Shown in pieces: positions 1 through 8,217 of a stretch of 13,732 nt of DNA. Each line of letters begins with the position of its first letter. The stretch's first letter is position 1. The stretch is taken from the NCBI GenBank assembly GCA_004356385.1, contig SMXL01000079.1, positions 1 to 13,732 of the forward strand, read 5' to 3'. This stretch comes from Bacteroidota bacterium (GTDB lineage: Bacteria; Bacteroidota; Rhodothermia; Rhodothermales; UBA10348). A program made the translations under genes and the position numbers. The notes under the pieces were generated by a model. That model was not told where the DNA came from. It ran no database searches and saw only the letters and a list, made by a program, of their open reading frames with translations.

Positions 1-46
1 CTACAGAACTCTCTGATCACAAAGTCCGATATCCGGCGGTCTAGAC

Positions 47-52
47 GGAGAG
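47..52 (+). promoter_or_regulatory. Shine-Dalgarno site of the 114-residue protein gene
   Basis: GGAGAG lies three bases before the ATG at 55. It is one of the better ribosome binding sites in the window and is the main reason to accept the following small gene as real and to choose this start. Confidence 0.6.
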
Positions 53-54
53 AT

Positions 55-399
55 ATGACCATTTATTCCGTCGTCGGAAATATCGGGCCAAAAAAGAAGG
101 GTAAAAAGTGGTCCAAATCGCCACAAGAAACGGCCTCACTACTCAATACGGCCGATCGGGAATATAAACGGGGAATTGGACTGCCCAGTGCTGTAACTCG
201 CGGCGAGGGGATCAACGTATTGGTAGATCGTCATGTGGCGTGGTTTACCGATGAGGAGCTCAAGAGCTTCAAAAAGCATCTTGCGGCGTTGGAGGAAAAG
301 ATGAAAAGGGGAGCAAAACGGGAGAATAGTCGACTGTTTGCTTTTACATACACCTTGAATCCTCTGGAAATGAAGCCGATCCGACGCCCGAACAGTTAA
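55..399 (+). CDS. Small basic protein of unknown function (114 aa)
   Basis: I do not recognise this protein. It is rich in lysine and arginine: a KKKGKK cluster sits at residues 13-18, and there is a further basic stretch around 68-90 (ELKSFKKHLAALEEKMKRG), which looks like an amphipathic helix. No signal peptide, membrane segment or cysteine motif is visible. The start is supported by GGAGAG just upstream. The stop at 397-399 is in the same reading frame as the FG-GAP gene that begins 48 bp later, so the two could be co-transcribed. An antisense reading frame over 139-402 has no ribosome site and is taken as a shadow. Whether the protein binds nucleic acid, as its charge might suggest, is only a guess. 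Confidence 0.6.
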   Translation: MTIYSVVGNIGPKKKGKKWSKSPQETASLLNTADREYKRGIGLPSAVTRGEGINVLVDRHVAWFTDEELKSFKKHLAALEEKMKRGAKRENSRLFAFTYTLNPLEMKPIRRPNS

Positions 400-447
400 C
401 ACCGAACATCAAATGAAAAATTCCGAGCGGTTAAAACTGAACATCCA

Positions 448-2142
448 TTGAGCATTTCTGAACGAATCGTCGCCTGCGTTTTTGCACTCGCCCTTGCGCC
501 CTCTGCTGTAGCGCAAAATAGTCAAACAGTCGCCGTTCAAGCCGCCATACAACATGTGGCGAAGGGACAGCCGGCCAAAGCCATTTCCATGCTCGATTCA
601 CTGCTCGCTCTTCACCCTGACTTTGACCAGGGGTGGGTGGGCCTGGGTCAGGCATATCGGGCAAACGGAGAAAACGAGGCCTCACTAAAAGCATTTCAGA
701 AAAGTGCAGAGCTAAATCACTCAAATCCTGTTACGATGTATAACCTGGGCATTGCCTATGCCCTCGTGAGCGATTTAGACGGGGCATTCGAGTGGCTTCT
801 TAAAGCAAAAACGTCCAATTCGGTCAATGTGACCAATTTCGACGGTCTAGAGGCCGCAAACAATATTCGTGCGGACACCCGGTACGCGTCTCTTTTCCCT
901 TCCGAGCAAGAGATGTCGGACCCCTTTGTGGAAGGGGGCAGACTCCTCAGGGAGTGGCGGGGAGAGAGCCCACGAGATCAGTTCGGTTGGATCGCAAGAA
1001 ACATCGGCGACGTGGATGGGGATGGAATTAATGATCTGGTAACGTCTGCTCCGACTCGAAGCGAAGGCGCTCCTCAATCGGGAAAAATTTACGTGTATTC
1101 AGGTCGTTCCGGTGATCTGATCTGGACGAAAACGGGTACCGTTGCCAACGGTCAATTGGGGATGGGAATCGAATCCGCAGGTGATGTCGACGGGGATGGA
1201 ATACCCGACGTGATTGCCGCAGCGCCCTACGACAATCATGTATTTGTTTATTCGGGAAGGGATGGTCGGGAAATTTTCTCGATCGAAGGACCCGATTCCA
1301 CCGGAGTATTCGGCTCCCACGTAAAAGGAATCGGCGATGCCAACGGTGATGGCTATGGAGACTTTCTCGTGGGAGAGCCCTTTCAAATTTGGGGAGCTCC
1401 GATAAAAGGAGGCACGCTTTTGCGTTCGGGTCGGGCTCACATTTATTCGGGCAGGGACGCTTCGGAACTCTTGGTTCTATCCGGTGAGAACGCGGGCGAT
1501 GCCTTTGGACGGGCCGTTGCCGGTCAAACGGTGGACGGTACCACGTACTTCATGATCGGAGCACCAAACGCCGGTCCGAACAACCGAGGGCGGACCTACG
1601 TGTATAAAAATCTATCAGAAACGCCGTTTTTTGTCATTGAACCTGAAAATTCAGGAATAAGTCTGGGCGGCATGTTTCTCTCCATTGTCGGAGATGTGAA
1701 TGCCGACGGGACGCCTGATATGTACGCATCTGATTGGGCTGATTCTGCTCTAGGCGCGTCAACCGGTCGGATTTACGTCCACTCGGGCGCCGACGGTACG
1801 CGTCTGCACGTGTTTAAAGGAGAAGCGGCCGGTGATGGATTCGGGATAGGGATTTCTGACGCAGGAGATGTCGACAAAGATGGGCACGATGACCTCATTG
1901 TGGCGGCCTGGCAGTACTCAGGAGCCGCGCCATCCGGTGGGAAGCTCTATCTCCATTCGGGCAGGACAGGAGAACTCATGAGAGTTTATACAGGGAAGAT
2001 CCCAGGTGAAACACTCGGATTTGACACGACTGGGATGGGCGACGTCAACGGAGACGGCGTGGTCGACTTTCTGATTACGTCGGCGTGGAGCGTAGTAAAT
2101 GGTTACCAATCTGGACGAATGTTCATTCTTTCAGGTAGGTGA
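448..2142 (+). CDS. Exported TPR / FG-GAP seven-bladed beta-propeller protein
   Basis: This is a secreted or periplasmic protein of 564 residues. Residues 1-22 form a signal peptide with hydrophobic core VACVFALALAP and likely cleavage at AVA|QN. Residues about 25-125 form two to three TPR-like helix pairs (GWVGLGQAYRANGENEASLKAF, then MYNLGIAYALVSDLDGAFEWL). From about residue 178 there are seven FG-GAP/integrin-alpha type repeats, enough for one closed propeller. Six carry a DxDxDG-type calcium loop, starting at residues 188, 246, 297, 416, 474 and 532; the fourth blade (about 354-372) has lost it. Each blade ends in a strand like IYVYSGR, and the last strand (RMFILSGR) closes the protein. 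The start is TTG at 448, the only usual start codon between the in-frame stop at 397-399 and the signal peptide. The ATG at 413 is in another frame. Such proteins usually bind surface or protein ligands; the partner here is unknown. Confidence 0.85.
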   Translation: MSISERIVACVFALALAPSAVAQNSQTVAVQAAIQHVAKGQPAKAISMLDSLLALHPDFDQGWVGLGQAYRANGENEASLKAFQKSAELNHSNPVTMYNLGIAYALVSDLDGAFEWLLKAKTSNSVNVTNFDGLEAANNIRADTRYASLFPSEQEMSDPFVEGGRLLREWRGESPRDQFGWIARNIGDVDGDGINDLVTSAPTRSEGAPQSGKIYVYSGRSGDLIWTKTGTVANGQLGMGIESAGDVDGDGIPDVIAAAPYDNHVFVYSGRDGREIFSIEGPDSTGVFGSHVKGIGDANGDGYGDFLVGEPFQIWGAPIKGGTLLRSGRAHIYSGRDASELLVLSGENAGDAFGRAVAGQTVDGTTYFMIGAPNAGPNNRGRTYVYKNLSETPFFVIEPENSGISLGGMFLSIVGDVNADGTPDMYASDWADSALGASTGRIYVHSGADGTRLHVFKGEAAGDGFGIGISDAGDVDKDGHDDLIVAAWQYSGAAPSGGKLYLHSGRTGELMRVYTGKIPGETLGFDTTGMGDVNGDGVVDFLITSAWSVVNGYQSGRMFILSGR

Positions 2143-2271
2143 GTTCGTCGAAGAGTCCGGTTGTGTTCAGGTGTGACGCATCTGCAGGGTCCATGATCGC
2201 GTTCTAGTTGTCGGAGTTCCGTATTTTCCTCTTCGTACCTGTACTCATTCTCAAAGAAGTAGAAAAACCCG

Positions 2272-3381
2272 ATGGATCAAAGTTTTCTAAGCCAGGAGTT
2301 GTTTGGACTGGTCGTACTGGAGTGGATAAAGTTGATTGGCCTGTGGTTCTCGCTCACAGGCGTGTTTTTACTCGCCCGTCGACTTCTGTTCGGGCGGTTT
2401 TCGAAACTCGCTGAACGAACTGAAAACCAAATCGATGATGTTATTGCAGAATTGCTTCATCAGACGAAGCTGTTCTTCCTGTTGATTATCGGGCTTTACG
2501 TCTCGGCCGAGATCCTGACTCAGGATGCCCCGGCAGTCGACATTATTCTGCGTGTAGTATTTATAAGTCTACTCGTGCAGGTCGGGATTTGGTGCTCGTC
2601 GTTGATTGCGCAGTGGGCTCAGTGGTTCAGTGAGAGAAATGCGGAAGATGGAGAAAGCAACGTCACTGCGATAAAGGCTCTTGTAATAATCGGCCGTATG
2701 GTCATCTGGTCAGTTATCATCCTAATGGCGCTCGACAACTTCGGTGTCAACATAACCGCACTTGTCGCAGGACTTGGAATAGGAAGTTTGGCGGTTGGAC
2801 TAGCCCTAAAAGACGTCTTTCAAGATATTCTCGCCTACATATCTATCCTGGTAGACAAGCCATTCGTGTACGGGGACTACATGGTCGTCGGTGATTATTC
2901 CGGGACTGTAGAACACATTGGAATTAAATCTACGAGAGTTCGAAGTCCCACGGGAGAGCTGATCATATTCGGCAATTCCGACCTGCTGTCCAGCCGTCTG
3001 CGCAATTACAAGAGTTTGAATGAGAGGCGAGTACAATTCAGTTTGGGCGTAACCTATGATACGCCGCACGAAAAACTGGCTGAGATACCTGCAAAGTTGC
3101 AGGAGATTGTCGAGTCTCATGAGATTACTCGATTCGACCGGTCGCATTTCAAGGAGTTTGGAGATTCGGCTATCGTGTTTGGGACACAGTACTATATGCT
3201 GGTCCCGGAGTATGCCACTTATCTGGATACACAACAGTCCATCAATTTGGCTGTTCACAAGTACTTCGAGCGTGAGTCCATCGAGTTTGCCTTCCCAACT
3301 CAAACGATTCACCTGGAAACACGGCCTCCCTCGAGTGAAGGACCGACTCCACAAGAAACCACCGTCGGAGCGCCAGCCTAG
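2272..3381 (+). CDS. MscS-family mechanosensitive ion channel
   Basis: This is a 369-residue inner-membrane channel expected to open under membrane tension and release solutes on osmotic downshock. About five hydrophobic segments are visible, near residues 11-37, 66-84, 90-113, 134-153 and 158-192. The last is the pore-lining MscS helix, with small residues packed as AGLGIGSLAVGLALKD followed by DILAYISILVDKPF, the family signature. The cytoplasmic beta domain follows (GDYMVVGDYSGTVEHIGIKSTRVRS, then IIFGNSDLLSSRLRNY), and after it a C-terminal alpha/beta domain. The length fits MscS proteins that have extra N-terminal helices rather than the short E. coli MscS. The ribosome site is weak (AAAGAAG, 2253-2259). 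The gene converges on ruvA with 16 bp between the two stop codons. Confidence 0.93.
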   Translation: MDQSFLSQELFGLVVLEWIKLIGLWFSLTGVFLLARRLLFGRFSKLAERTENQIDDVIAELLHQTKLFFLLIIGLYVSAEILTQDAPAVDIILRVVFISLLVQVGIWCSSLIAQWAQWFSERNAEDGESNVTAIKALVIIGRMVIWSVIILMALDNFGVNITALVAGLGIGSLAVGLALKDVFQDILAYISILVDKPFVYGDYMVVGDYSGTVEHIGIKSTRVRSPTGELIIFGNSDLLSSRLRNYKSLNERRVQFSLGVTYDTPHEKLAEIPAKLQEIVESHEITRFDRSHFKEFGDSAIVFGTQYYMLVPEYATYLDTQQSINLAVHKYFERESIEFAFPTQTIHLETRPPSSEGPTPQETTVGAPA

Positions 3382-3417
3382 AATGCGCACGGTTTAATTA
3401 TTGACGGAGCGCCAGCC
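3366..3417. repeat. 13-bp direct repeat across the convergent mscS/ruvA stops
   Basis: The sequence CGGAGCGCCAGCC occurs at 3366-3378, in the last codons of the channel gene, and again at 3405-3417, in the last codons of ruvA on the other strand. The 16-bp spacer between the genes lies between the copies. It may be a small local duplication or coincidence. No T-tailed hairpin is visible here, so transcription termination between the two convergent genes is unexplained. Confidence 0.5.
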
Positions 3418-3988
3418 GGATCATTTCTTCTGCAGTTGTGGCATCGGGATTTTTGTCCAAAACTCTTCGAAGGCTTTTATCCGCACCGACTCTGGACAAG
3501 CCAAGTGCTTCGAGCGCGGCCATGGCATCGGAGCGCGCTGTCGATCCGTTGTCACGGTCGGAGCCTGTTGAACCCGCGTCCACGATTTTCTCGAACCGAT
3601 CTCGGAGCTCAACGATCAGACGCTCGGCCGTCTTCCGCCCGATCCCCGGAATCCGCGTTAGCATAACCGCATCTCCATCCACGATGCGCGTTCCAATCTC
3701 TGTGGGATTCATGGCAGAAAGTGCTGCGAGCGCCAGTTTAGGACCAATTCCTGATACGCCTAAGAGAAGATTGAACACGGTTCGCTCTTCGTCAGAGGCG
3801 AAGCCGAATAGGAGGATGGCGTCGTCTCTAACGTAGTGGTGACACTGAAGTCGAACGTCGTCACCCGCCTTCGGTAGTTTTTCAAACGTCGATGTGGGAA
3901 TTAGAAGTTTGTAGCCGAGCCCGCCCACGTCAATAACCGCTTCAGTCGGTTTCTTTGAGGAGAGCGTTCCAGAGACGTAATCTATCAT
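3398..3988 (-). CDS. ruvA: Holliday junction branch migration protein RuvA
   Basis: RuvA binds four-way DNA junctions as a tetramer and positions the RuvB motor for branch migration in recombinational repair. All three domains are present in 196 residues, the normal length. The N-terminal OB fold is at 1-62 (MIDYVSGTL...VDVGGLGYKL-like) with the acidic pin residues Asp55 and Asp56 (VRDDAILLFGF). Two helix-hairpin-helix motifs follow at about 74-90 (GVSGIGPKLALAAL) and 110-128 (TRIPGIGRKTAERL). A flexible linker rich in S, G, D and T spans about 137-152, and the RuvB-contacting three-helix domain runs from 153 to 196. It is the last gene of the apparent aroE-nadE-ruvA operon, 39 bp after the nadE stop. 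The ribosome site is weak. ruvB and ruvC are not in the window. Confidence 0.97.
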   Translation of the reverse strand: MIDYVSGTLSSKKPTEAVIDVGGLGYKLLIPTSTFEKLPKAGDDVRLQCHHYVRDDAILLFGFASDEERTVFNLLLGVSGIGPKLALAALSAMNPTEIGTRIVDGDAVMLTRIPGIGRKTAERLIVELRDRFEKIVDAGSTGSDRDNGSTARSDAMAALEALGLSRVGADKSLRRVLDKNPDATTAEEMIRLALRQ

Positions 3989-4027
3989 TCCAAATGGGTC
4001 ATTCGAGTGGTCAGGTGCAGCACGAAA

Positions 4028-5725
4028 TTACGACGAAGGCGATGCGGGTGCTTCGATAAATAACTGTCTGATGTCCTCACGGTCGAATCGCATCACAATC
4101 GGAAGTCTGCGACCCATTCCAAACGCCTTTCCGCTGACACGAAGACCGGGCGCAGCCTGACGTCGTTTGTATTCACTCCGATCCACCGCGTGTAATACAC
4201 TTCTCACCAATTCGTCCTCGTACTCGGTCGAATCAACAATGGAATGAAGATCTTGACGCTGTTCGACGTATCGTCTGAGGATATCATCCAGGACGGGATA
4301 CGGAGGCAGCGTGTCGTCGTCGCGCTGATTTTCGGACAGTTCAGCAGAGGGCGGCTTGGAAATCGTGTTTTTTGGGATAACGTCACAGCCTGCCTGGTCA
4401 TTGATGAGTTCCGCAAGCTGATATACCTGCGTTTTGAACACATCGGATAGAACGGCAAGTCCACCGCTCATGTCACCATACAGGGTCGCAAATCCCATCG
4501 AAAGCTCACTCTTGTTGCCGGTGGTTAAGAGTAGATGGTCAAACTTGTTCGAGATCGCCATCAAGGTGAGCCCACGCGAACGAGCTTGAATGTTTTCTTC
4601 AGCAATTCCACGAGATAATCCTGAAAAAAGCGGTTCCAATATCTCAGAATACGCATCGACGGCCGATTCGATCGAAACTTTATGAAACTCGATGTCCAGG
4701 TTCTCGGCCAGTTCCTTAGAATCTTCTACCGACCCGCGCGATGAAATCGCTGACGGCATGGTTATACCGACTACGCCCGCCGCTCCGAGCGCTTTTACGG
4801 CAAGAGCACACGTTACGGCCGAATCAATGCCCCCCGAGAGTCCTACTAGTGCTTTTTCGAAAATGCCTGTCTTGGCTACATAGTCGCGGATTCCCAAAAC
4901 CAGTGCATCGTGCAGGTCTTGAACTGGATCACGCAACCGATCCTCGCATTCTTCAGTGCTCTCTGTATCCCAGAACACGAGCGCTTCTTCAAACGATGGA
5001 GCACAGCAAAGCATGGTGCCGTCAGGAGCGTGAACACGCGAATCACCATCGAACAGCACCTCGGTGTTGGCACCGACCTGGTTGACCAGAACGAAGGGAA
5101 TGTGATAGCGTTCGCAGATGGTTTCAACAAGACGGTTTCGCTGATCGTGTTTCCCCTCCGAAAACGGGGAAGCCGAAATGTTGATGAAAAGATCAGCGCC
5201 TGCGCTTGCCAGATCGTCGAGAGGATTCTCGGCATACATCTGATAGTCAGAGAACCCCTGCCAATTCCACATATCCTCACAGATAGAGATGCCTATCCGA
5301 TAGCCTCGAAATTCGCAAACGTCTACGTCCGAGCCTGGCGAGAAATATCGGGTTTCGTCGAATACATCGTAGGTCGGCAGCAAAATTTTTCGGGCACGAT
5401 GAATCACTCGCCCGTACTCGAGCAGAATGGCTTCATTCAGTAGTTTTTTCCCCGAAGCGTCTGGATTCCGGATAGGCGCTCCGATCAGGATGCCGATTCC
5501 ATTCGGTGCATTTTCTGCAATCCAGTGGACGGCAGCCTCTGCCGAATCTATAAATACAGGATTGTCGAGTAGATCCAGCGGGGGGTACCCGGTTACACAC
5601 ATTTCAGGAAATACGACAAGATCCGCGCCCTTTCTGTCCGCCTGTTGAGCGAATTCGACGATTTTTCTGGCGTTTCCGGAAATGTCTCCGACAATCGGAT
5701 TTATTTGGGCGAGAGCAATATGCAT
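4028..5725 (-). CDS. nadE: Glutamine-dependent NAD+ synthetase
   Basis: This enzyme carries out the last step of NAD+ synthesis, amidating deamido-NAD+ (NaAD) with ATP and using ammonia from glutamine. The 565 residues combine two domains. The N-terminal nitrilase-type glutaminase (about 1-260) has the catalytic triad Glu41 (VFPEMCVTG), Lys113 (ARKILLPTYDVFDE) and Cys149 (ISICEDMWNW). The C-terminal synthetase domain has the ATP pyrophosphatase loop SGGIDS at 297-302, followed by TTGNKSELSMGFATLYGD and GGLAVLSDVFKT. Length and order match the two-domain bacterial form that does not need external ammonia. The start is supported by AAGGA (5734-5738 on the opposite strand), 8 bases from the ATG. 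It lies between aroE (63-bp gap) and ruvA (39-bp gap) on the same strand and is probably co-transcribed with both. Confidence 0.97.
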   Translation of the reverse strand: MHIALAQINPIVGDISGNARKIVEFAQQADRKGADLVVFPEMCVTGYPPLDLLDNPVFIDSAEAAVHWIAENAPNGIGILIGAPIRNPDASGKKLLNEAILLEYGRVIHRARKILLPTYDVFDETRYFSPGSDVDVCEFRGYRIGISICEDMWNWQGFSDYQMYAENPLDDLASAGADLFINISASPFSEGKHDQRNRLVETICERYHIPFVLVNQVGANTEVLFDGDSRVHAPDGTMLCCAPSFEEALVFWDTESTEECEDRLRDPVQDLHDALVLGIRDYVAKTGIFEKALVGLSGGIDSAVTCALAVKALGAAGVVGITMPSAISSRGSVEDSKELAENLDIEFHKVSIESAVDAYSEILEPLFSGLSRGIAEENIQARSRGLTLMAISNKFDHLLLTTGNKSELSMGFATLYGDMSGGLAVLSDVFKTQVYQLAELINDQAGCDVIPKNTISKPPSAELSENQRDDDTLPPYPVLDDILRRYVEQRQDLHSIVDSTEYEDELVRSVLHAVDRSEYKRRQAAPGLRVSGKAFGMGRRLPIVMRFDREDIRQLFIEAPASPSS

Positions 5726-5733
5726 GATTGATA

Positions 5734-5738
5734 TCCTT
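5734..5738 (-). promoter_or_regulatory. Shine-Dalgarno site of nadE
   Basis: AAGGA on the minus strand, 8 bases upstream of the nadE ATG. It fixes the start at 5725. Confidence 0.55.
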
Positions 5739-5788
5739 GTCTATGCCCTGATACGCCTTCCCGAACCGATTGATGCCAGGCGTGCATC

Positions 5789-6667
5789 CTAAGAATTTGA
5801 CTGAGTGTGGGTCCGAATTGCTTCGCGAAGTTGCTCTTCCGGGAGCGTAGCGCCCGTCCACGCTTCGAAGGACGCTGCTGCCTGACCAATCAGCATTTCG
5901 AGACCCTCGATGGTTGAAGCGCCCCCCTTTGAGGCCTGATCCAATAAAAGCGTATGCGCCGGATTATAGACTAGGTCGTAGACAATATGGCCATCGTGAA
6001 TCAACTCCGGATGCATACACGGTGTCTCGCCGACGATTGGCGTCATTCCTACGGATGTCGCGTTAACGAGTAAAGTTGCTTGCTGAATCGACAGCGCAGA
6101 ATAATCCCATTTTACAACCTCGATTCGGTCTCCCGAGGGATCTATGAGTCGGGCCAGGGTATCACCATTTTCGTCCGACCTGCATACGAGATGAATTCGA
6201 GCCATATCGAGCTCGTTCAAGATTGCGTAAGCAACCGCTCGGGCTGCACCTCCGCTTCCCCAGACAAGTGCTTCCCGATCCTTCAATTTCTCTTTGACCC
6301 CACCGAGTGGTCTCAAAAATCCGGGCACATCTGTATTGTCGCCAATCAAATGCGGATTCGAGCCTGAGTCGGAATACTCACAGGTGATCGAATTTACTGC
6401 ACCAACGGCTTCAGCTCGTTCGGTCAATTCGTCCAGAAAGAAAATGACATCCTGCTTGTGAGGGATGGTCACATTCGCGCCGTGAAATCGAAAAGTCTTT
6501 ATCCCTTGAATGGCGTTTCCAAGAGACCCTTTATCAACCCGAAAAGCCAGGTAAACCATTTCCAGATTCAGCTCCTGAAATCCGGCGTTATGAATGAACG
6601 GAGAAAGGGAATGAGAGACCGGATCTCCGAGGAGAGCGACAATCCGAGTATCAGGAGTAACAAACAT
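5789..6667 (-). CDS. aroE: Shikimate dehydrogenase
   Basis: AroE reduces 3-dehydroshikimate to shikimate with NADPH in the pathway to chorismate and aromatic amino acids. The 292 residues are the usual length. The shikimate-binding domain has the serine motif SHSLSP (residues 18-23) and the catalytic pair Lys71 (NVTIPHKQDV) and Asp113 (GDNTD). The Rossmann domain has the nucleotide loop WGSGGAARA (136-144), then NATSVGM (202-208), YDLVYNP (230-236) and the closing EGLEMLIGQAA near 254-264. It is the first gene of the aroE-nadE-ruvA group. No clear ribosome binding site precedes the ATG. Upstream, the 140-bp spacer is shared with the divergent glutamate dehydrogenase gene. Confidence 0.96.
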   Translation of the reverse strand: MFVTPDTRIVALLGDPVSHSLSPFIHNAGFQELNLEMVYLAFRVDKGSLGNAIQGIKTFRFHGANVTIPHKQDVIFFLDELTERAEAVGAVNSITCEYSDSGSNPHLIGDNTDVPGFLRPLGGVKEKLKDREALVWGSGGAARAVAYAILNELDMARIHLVCRSDENGDTLARLIDPSGDRIEVVKWDYSALSIQQATLLVNATSVGMTPIVGETPCMHPELIHDGHIVYDLVYNPAHTLLLDQASKGGASTIEGLEMLIGQAAASFEAWTGATLPEEQLREAIRTHTQSNS

Positions 6668-6689
6668 GCAGAAAAACGACTAGACAGCG

Positions 6690-6699
6690 GATTCGAATC
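6690..6699. repeat. 10-bp perfect palindrome between aroE and the GDH gene
   Basis: GATTCGAATC is its own reverse complement and lies in the 140-bp spacer between two divergent genes, just downstream of the proposed aroE -10 element. Its position would suit an operator, but one copy of a 10-bp palindrome is weak evidence. It resembles a tRNA T-loop (TTCGAAT), but no flanking tRNA structure is present. Confidence 0.35.
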
Positions 6700-6710
6700 T
6701 GACTCTGTGA

Positions 6711-6740
6711 ATTACAGCGCGTCTCTTGAATCGGTTGTAA
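6711..6740 (-). promoter_or_regulatory. Possible sigma-70-like promoter for aroE-nadE-ruvA
   Basis: Reading the minus strand, TTACAA (6735-6740) is followed after 18 bases by TGTAAT (6711-6716), a five-of-six match to the -10 consensus. The -35 match is poor. Transcription would start near 6704, giving a leader of roughly 37 bases before the aroE ATG at 6667. The Bacteroidota primary sigma factor prefers a different -7 element, so this call is weak if the taxonomic guess is right. Confidence 0.28.
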
Positions 6741-6807
6741 TTGTGTTACGAAGATAGTAGCCTTGCGGGACTGAATCTCAGTTCTCTAGAGGTACTCCAC
6801 AACCGAA

Positions 6808-8217
6808 ATGTCCACTATAAGTTTTCTTGATCAAGTCCATCGGATGTTCGAAAAGGCTGCGGCCTACACGGTTCATCCCGCCGGACTCTTGTCGCAGATC
6901 AATATTTGTAACAGCGTCTACCGCATGGAATTTCCGCTCGTCAGGGACGACGGGTCGATAAAGGTGATCAAAGCCTGGAGAGCCGAACACAGTCAGCACA
7001 AGTTGCCTGTGAAGGGCGGAATTCGTTTTGCCATGGCTGTCAATGAAGATGAGGTGATGGCTCTCGCATCACTAATGACATACAAGTGCGCCATCGTAAA
7101 TGTGCCTTTTGGTGGTGCGAAAGGTGGGGTAATGCTTGATCGACGGGAGCTTTCGGACACCGAACTGGAGCGTGTCACCCGGAGGTATACGTATGAGCTT
7201 TTCAGGAAGAATTTCATTGGCCCCGGCATTGATGTTCCAGCTCCGGACTACGGAACCGGCCCCCGAGAGATGGCTTGGATCATGGACACGTACATGACGC
7301 TTTCGTCCGATAAGCTCGATGCGTTGGCTTGCGTGACCGGAAAGCCCGTGGGCCATGGTGGTGTCCGGGGTCGGAATGAAGCGACCGGGCGCGGAACGTT
7401 TTATGGGATTCGCGAAGCCTGTGATGATGTCGATCGCATGAAGGACCTGGGGTTTAAGCCTGGCCTGGCAGGGAAAACGATTGTGGTTCAGGGGTTAGGA
7501 AATGTGGGATTCCATGCTGCCAAATACCTTGAGGAAGAGGGAGACGCCATCATTGTCGGGATCGCTGAGTACGAGGGAGCCATTCATAACCCAGAAGGAC
7601 TGAACGTGGAATCTGTAGTCGCCCACCGGAAAGAAACGGGTTCTATCCTGAACTATGAAGGTGCGCAGAATATCGAGAATACTGCAGAGGCACTCGAGCT
7701 TCCGTGCGACATCTTGGTTCCTGCAGCCCTCGAAGCACAGATCACCAAGCACAACGCCGATCGAATTCAGGCGAAAATAGTAGCGGAGGCGGCAAACGGG
7801 CCGGTTACCGCTGACGCCGATACCATGCTTCTCGAAAAGGGAGTGTTGATTATTCCAGACGTGTACCTGAACGCGGGTGGTGTAACGGTTTCGTATTTCG
7901 AGTGGCTCAGAAATCTCTCACATGTTCGATTTGGCCGGATGAGACAACGGTTCGAACAACAGGCCAATAAGAAAATTATCTCGGCGCTGTCCGAGGCAGC
8001 AGGAATAAAAATGTCTGACGAACGAATCGCCGAGCTGGCGGTCGGGGCGGATGAAATCGATCTCGTTAATTCGGGTCTGGAGGAAACGATGATCACTGCC
8101 TATAACGAGATTAACGAGATCGCAAAAGACAAGGGCACCGACCTTCGGACCGCTGCGTTCATTTGTGCGATCGACAAGGTGGCAATAGCGTACTTAGAAA
8201 TGGGAATCTTTCCGTAG
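6808..8217 (+). CDS. gdhA: Glutamate dehydrogenase (Glu/Leu/Phe/Val dehydrogenase family)
   Basis: This enzyme interconverts glutamate with 2-oxoglutarate plus ammonia, using NAD(P)(H), and links nitrogen and carbon metabolism. The substrate-side lysines Lys69 (VKGGIRF), Lys93 ([10 protein letters not shown]) and Lys105 (PFGGAKGG) have exactly the 24- and 12-residue spacing of the Clostridium symbiosum enzyme (K89, K113, K125). Lys69 contacts the side-chain carboxylate of glutamate; leucine dehydrogenases have leucine at this place, so glutamate is the likely substrate. Asp147 (PAPDYGT) is the catalytic aspartate. The Rossmann loop is QGLGNVG (228-234), and [12 protein letters not shown] follows later. 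At 469 residues it is slightly longer than the usual hexameric form. TAGAGG lies about 15 bases before the ATG. The coenzyme preference cannot be decided by eye. The gene is transcribed away from aroE and converges on queD. Confidence 0.93.
   Translation: MSTISFLDQVHRMFEKAAAYTVHPAGLLSQINICNSVYRMEFPLVRDDGSIKVIKAWRAEHSQHKLPVKGGIRFAMAVNEDEVMALASLMTYKCAIVNVPFGGAKGGVMLDRRELSDTELERVTRRYTYELFRKNFIGPGIDVPAPDYGTGPREMAWIMDTYMTLSSDKLDALACVTGKPVGHGGVRGRNEATGRGTFYGIREACDDVDRMKDLGFKPGLAGKTIVVQGLGNVGFHAAKYLEEEGDAIIVGIAEYEGAIHNPEGLNVESVVAHRKETGSILNYEGAQNIENTAEALELPCDILVPAALEAQITKHNADRIQAKIVAEAANGPVTADADTMLLEKGVLIIPDVYLNAGGVTVSYFEWLRNLSHVRFGRMRQRFEQQANKKIISALSEAAGIKMSDERIAELAVGADEIDLVNSGLEETMITAYNEINEIAKDKGTDLRTAAFICAIDKVAIAYLEMGIFP

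Noticed and set aside
139..402. Antisense 87-residue open frame over the small basic protein gene
   Set aside because: No ribosome site. The plus-strand frame has a good one and a sensible start, so this is taken as a shadow.
2806..3390. 194-residue minus-strand frame inside the mechanosensitive channel gene
   Set aside because: It is fully antisense to a clear MscS-family coding region and resembles no protein family.
6688..6702. tRNA T-loop-like sequence TTCGAAT
   Set aside because: The flanking bases do not form a T-stem, and no acceptor stem, anticodon arm or CCA is present.
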